Assembly: GCA_017512625.1 (NCBI GenBank)
Contig: JAFWFB010000018.1
Location: 1-8,075, forward strand
Length of the DNA: 8,075 nt
Direction of reading: 5' to 3'
Source of the DNA: Erysipelotrichaceae bacterium
GTDB taxonomy: Bacteria; Bacillota_I; Bacilli_A; Erysipelotrichales; Erysipelotrichaceae
Part shown: positions 5,844-8,075 of the stretch, in pieces
How the letters are laid out: each line of letters begins with the position of its first letter
How positions within the stretch are numbered: position 1 is the stretch's first letter
Position numbers and translations under genes: made by a program
Notes under the pieces: model-generated
The model's database searches: none
Told to the model about the DNA's origin: nothing
Seen by the model: only the letters and a program-made list of their open reading frames with translations

Positions 5844-6634
5844 TTATGAAAGATATCCGTAAAATTATCCTATCCCTGGTACTGCTGGTAGCCTGTTGCT
5901 TCCTGGCCCGGCCTTTGGGATTCAGACCTGAGGAGATCGTTAGCAATATTCACATCAACTTTGAATCTCTGATCAAGGTCGTGATCATCATCGCTTTCCT
6001 TTCGGTGGTGAAATATATCCTGAAGTTTTTAGTTGGTCTTATCAAATCCTCGAAGGCCGCAACCTTTGTGACGATAACCCAGAGTGCGATCGATTACATC
6101 ACCTTGATTTTGATGGTCGTCTGGTCGCTCGAACTGCTTGGTGCTGATATCAACGGTATCATCGCCGGCTTGGGAATCCTGGCCTTGATCATCGGTACCG
6201 GTGCTGAGAGCATCATCCAGGACATGCTTACCGGTATTTTCCTGCTCTTTGAGAAGGAATATAAGGTCGGCGATATCATCGAAGTCGATGGATTTCTGGG
6301 CAAGGTAACCGAGATCGGTATCCGTACCACGACCTTGGTCGATGGCGCCGGAAACGAAAAGATCTTCAATAACAGCTCCATGGTCAACATCCTAAACCGT
6401 TCCAATTACCGTTCAACGGCCGTTGTTGACATCGAACTGCCTACAAGCACAGATATTGAAAAAGTGATCAGTGCCGATTATGGCGATATCCAGTGTCTTG
6501 GCGTTGAAGAGATCACAGCCGAGAATGTTCTGATCCGTTTCATCAAGAGTGTTGACGAGGAAGAAGTCTACGATACCCGCAGACAGATGAATCTGGTGAT
6601 CCTTAAAAAATTGCAGGAACTTGGAATCCGATAA
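5840..6634 (+). CDS. MscS-family mechanosensitive ion channel, compact
   Basis: 264 residues. Hydrophobic segments lie at about 7-24, 43-66 and 82-101, followed by the pore helix at about 105-135 (GIIAGLGILALIIGTGAES, then LTGIFLLFE). The MscS beta-domain signature follows: YKVGDIIEVDGFLGKVTEIG (141-160), an RTTTLVDG turn, and FNNSSM in place of the usual IPN. Such channels form heptamers in the cytoplasmic membrane and release solutes under turgor stress. The C-terminal alpha/beta part (about 190-264) is shorter than in E. coli MscS (286 residues in total), and the chain ends at LGIR, before the usual GIxxP end. The start at 5840 overlaps the previous stop as ATGA. A second ATG at 5846 lies ten bases after GGAGG and may be the real start. 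The next gene follows with no gap. Confidence 0.93.
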   Translation: MIMKDIRKIILSLVLLVACCFLARPLGFRPEEIVSNIHINFESLIKVVIIIAFLSVVKYILKFLVGLIKSSKAATFVTITQSAIDYITLILMVVWSLELLGADINGIIAGLGILALIIGTGAESIIQDMLTGIFLLFEKEYKVGDIIEVDGFLGKVTEIGIRTTTLVDGAGNEKIFNNSSMVNILNRSNYRSTAVVDIELPTSTDIEKVISADYGDIQCLGVEEITAENVLIRFIKSVDEEEVYDTRRQMNLVILKKLQELGIR

Positions 6635-7501
6635 ATGAACCGTAGTCAGTTCAATCCTCGGCCTGATGAATTCAATAAAGGCTATCAGGGCGGGACGAAA
6701 AAGGAAGAAAAAGAAAAAAGAAAGGACAAGCTGAAGATCTATCAGCGTGCCCGGGCTTTTCTTGCGACTACCCTGATCATCCTGCCACTTACGGTCAATG
6801 TTGGTCTATGGACCCTTACCTCCTTTAAATTCGGACTGGGTCTCTACAAGGCTGATGATCATTTTCTTTGTCTTGAAGAAGATAATGACGGCTGGTTTTT
6901 TGATGGCAATTATTTCGTACCGCTTCTATGGAATAACCAAAGCAAGATCTACGAAGTACAAGGAGCCTACCCTGCATGCGCCCAGGGTGGTTCAGCCTAC
7001 GCTGAATATTACCTGTTAAATACCAGAGGCAGATTTGAGGTCGAAGAAAAGTATATGTCATTGGTCGATCCATTTACCCAGGAAAGCGCTGATTTCTATC
7101 CGGTCAAAAACAAGAACCTGGATCCGGAATCATATGCGATCGATGCCTATATCGATAACAACCTTACCTTACAAGGCAAGTGGGCAGGCCTTTATCAGCC
7201 CACGACCGAATACCCATCCGCCTATCCGTCAAGACTGACGATCAGGGATGGCGGTTATGCCTATCTGGGCATAGGCAATACCGTCAATGATAATGAGATA
7301 TATGTTGGTATGACCTGGAAGCTGGAAGGAAGTCATCTTATCTTTACATATGATGGGGCTATCGATTACAGCTTTGAAGCAGATGGAAAGACCCTGCGCT
7401 TTGTCTATGACAGACCATTGGAGGGAATCATCTTCTTTACCGAAGATGGGGCATACATAGCGCTCAATGTCTTTGCTTCGCAGATCTTTAAGATCAGATA
7501 A
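6635..7501 (+). CDS. Single-pass membrane protein with beta-rich outer domain
   Basis: 288 residues, not recognised as a named family. Residues 1-40 are polar and highly basic/acidic (KKEEKEKRKDK) and should be cytoplasmic. One membrane segment spans about 41-62, and the rest should face outward. Cys79 and Cys115 are the only cysteines and could form a disulfide. Residues about 180-275 read like a lipocalin-type beta sheet: GKWAGLY, then LTIRDGGYAYLG, MTWKLEGSHLIF and DGKTLRFVYD. The ATG directly follows the channel's TAA with no spacer and only a weak upstream AGGAA, so translation depends on coupling and the two products are probably made together. Last gene of the operon, followed at once by a terminator. 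A sensor or partner subunit of the channel is plausible but inferred. Confidence 0.82.
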   Translation: MNRSQFNPRPDEFNKGYQGGTKKEEKEKRKDKLKIYQRARAFLATTLIILPLTVNVGLWTLTSFKFGLGLYKADDHFLCLEEDNDGWFFDGNYFVPLLWNNQSKIYEVQGAYPACAQGGSAYAEYYLLNTRGRFEVEEKYMSLVDPFTQESADFYPVKNKNLDPESYAIDAYIDNNLTLQGKWAGLYQPTTEYPSAYPSRLTIRDGGYAYLGIGNTVNDNEIYVGMTWKLEGSHLIFTYDGAIDYSFEADGKTLRFVYDRPLEGIIFFTEDGAYIALNVFASQIFKIR

Positions 7502-7504
7502 AAG

Positions 7505-7528
7505 AAAGGATCCTTGTAAGGATCCTTT
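7505..7528. terminator. Bidirectional rho-independent terminator
   Basis: A stem AAAGGATCCT/AGGATCCTTT of 10 bp with loop TGTA, beginning three bases after the operon's last stop codon. On the plus strand T4 then AATTT follows; on the minus strand CTTTTATC follows. It ends the four-gene operon and probably also the converging short-chain dehydrogenase. Confidence 0.88.
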
Positions 7529-7578
7529 TAATTTAGGAAATAATGATCGATCAGGCTTTAATACCTTGAAAGGAGGTA

Positions 7579-8075
7579 TCAGTCTTTACGGTTTTGATTG
7601 AGTCTTTTGATAAAGAGTCTTGGCACGATCCTTGGAAGCAGACGGCAGAAGAAATTGCTTGTCTTGACACCCAATCCGTAATTGTGAACGATGCGCTTTT
7701 TATCAAGAGCATTATAGGCAAATAAAGCGACATCGTAGGCGCTGGCCGGAGCAAAGAGCTTGAAGGCCTTGCTATTTTCCATGTGGGCCTGCTTTTCAAA
7801 TCCGGTACTGGTCGGTCCCGGAGCAACGACCTTTATTTTGATGTTATATGGTTTTAATTCCTCAGCAAGACCTTCCGAGAAGGAAGTAACGAAGGCTTTG
7901 GAAGCATAATAGACAGACATGTAAGGTCCGGAGGTATAGGCAGCGATCGAAGAGATGTTAAGGATCGTTCCTTGGCCCTGCTTTTTCATCGTGTTTCCCA
8001 CATGATGGGACAGCTTCATCAGGGAAAGGATGTTGAGCCTTACCATTGAAGCCTGATCTTCATAGTCGCTTTCAA
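7579..8075 (-). CDS. Short-chain dehydrogenase/reductase, C-terminal part (cut by window edge)
   Basis: The last 164 residues of a classical SDR oxidoreductase. The reading frame stays open to the window edge (ESDYEDQAS precedes the Met at 8046), so that Met is internal and the true start lies outside. Visible are the catalytic Ser strand ILNISSIAAY, the active-site YxxxK as YYASK, and the APGPTSTGF loop after strand 6. The missing part, roughly 90-100 residues, should hold the TGxxxGxG nucleotide-binding motif. The partial sequence looks most like DltE/YqjQ-type bacterial SDRs that use NAD(P)H; the substrate is unknown. The C-terminus is basic (RLNQNRKD). It converges on the four-gene operon and shares its terminator. 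Confidence 0.92.
   Translation of the reverse strand, partial: ESDYEDQASMVRLNILSLMKLSHHVGNTMKKQGQGTILNISSIAAYTSGPYMSVYYASKAFVTSFSEGLAEELKPYNIKIKVVAPGPTSTGFEKQAHMENSKAFKLFAPASAYDVALFAYNALDKKRIVHNYGLGVKTSNFFCRLLPRIVPRLFIKRLNQNRKD

Noticed and set aside
7543..7552. Palindrome TGATCGATCA between the convergent genes
   Set aside because: A 10-base palindrome of GATC units, with no promoter nearby and no T tract; likely chance.
7569..7577. Strong Shine-Dalgarno-like AAAGGAGGT on the plus strand
   Set aside because: No start codon follows at a usable distance, and it lies between convergent genes just past the SDR stop codon.
7561..7579. Second hairpin ATACCT/AGGTAT after the SDR gene
   Set aside because: Only 6 bp and no T run on the minus strand. 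The hairpin at 7505-7528 is the more convincing terminator.
1..8075. Mobile element, prophage or CRISPR array, looked for because two tRNA genes could serve as attachment sites
   Set aside because: No integrase, transposase, spaced direct repeats or duplicated tRNA 3' ends were seen. Both tRNAs are followed directly by their own terminators.

Overview
The window looks like chromosomal DNA of a low-to-moderate GC Gram-positive bacterium (Bacillota). The support is strong AGGAGG ribosome binding sites, TTGACA/TATAAT-type promoters, a zinc-type L32 beginning MAVQQRR, a Bacillus-like tRNA-His, and the standard code (TGA as stop, TGG for Trp). The L32 N-terminus recalls Erysipelotrichia, but that placement is from memory and tentative.

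Layout, left to right. Left edge: rpmF (L32, minus strand), divergent from a promoter and tRNA-His(GTG), which ends at a bidirectional terminator. 395-2211 (minus): a two-gene operon of a leaderless family I.5/I.6-type lipase and a small alpha/beta hydrolase, joined by an ATGA overlap. 2308-3399 (minus): a DUF4428-type zinc-ribbon protein with its own strong terminator. Centre: tRNA-Ser(CGA) with its own promoter and terminator. 3732-7501 (plus): a tight four-gene operon with a possibly structured leader. It encodes a nine-cysteine protein with a long Asn/His-rich disordered tail, an exported acidic Tyr-rich protein, a short MscS-type channel, and a single-pass membrane protein with a beta-rich outer domain. 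Right edge: the C-terminal part of a short-chain dehydrogenase on the minus strand, converging on a shared bidirectional terminator.

How the genes may work together. The lipase and the hydrolase are translationally coupled, so they probably act in one cytoplasmic ester or lipid pathway. In the plus-strand operon the last three genes are essentially fused at the level of translation (spacing 21 nt, then a 4-nt overlap, then 0 nt). Three of the four products lie in or across the membrane. The first is a soluble metal-cluster protein with an assembly-prone-looking tail. I read this as a candidate undescribed envelope module built around a mechanosensitive channel; this is inference from gene order and domain content. 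No transposase, integrase, CRISPR array or phage gene was seen. No gene-free stretch exceeds 300 bases.
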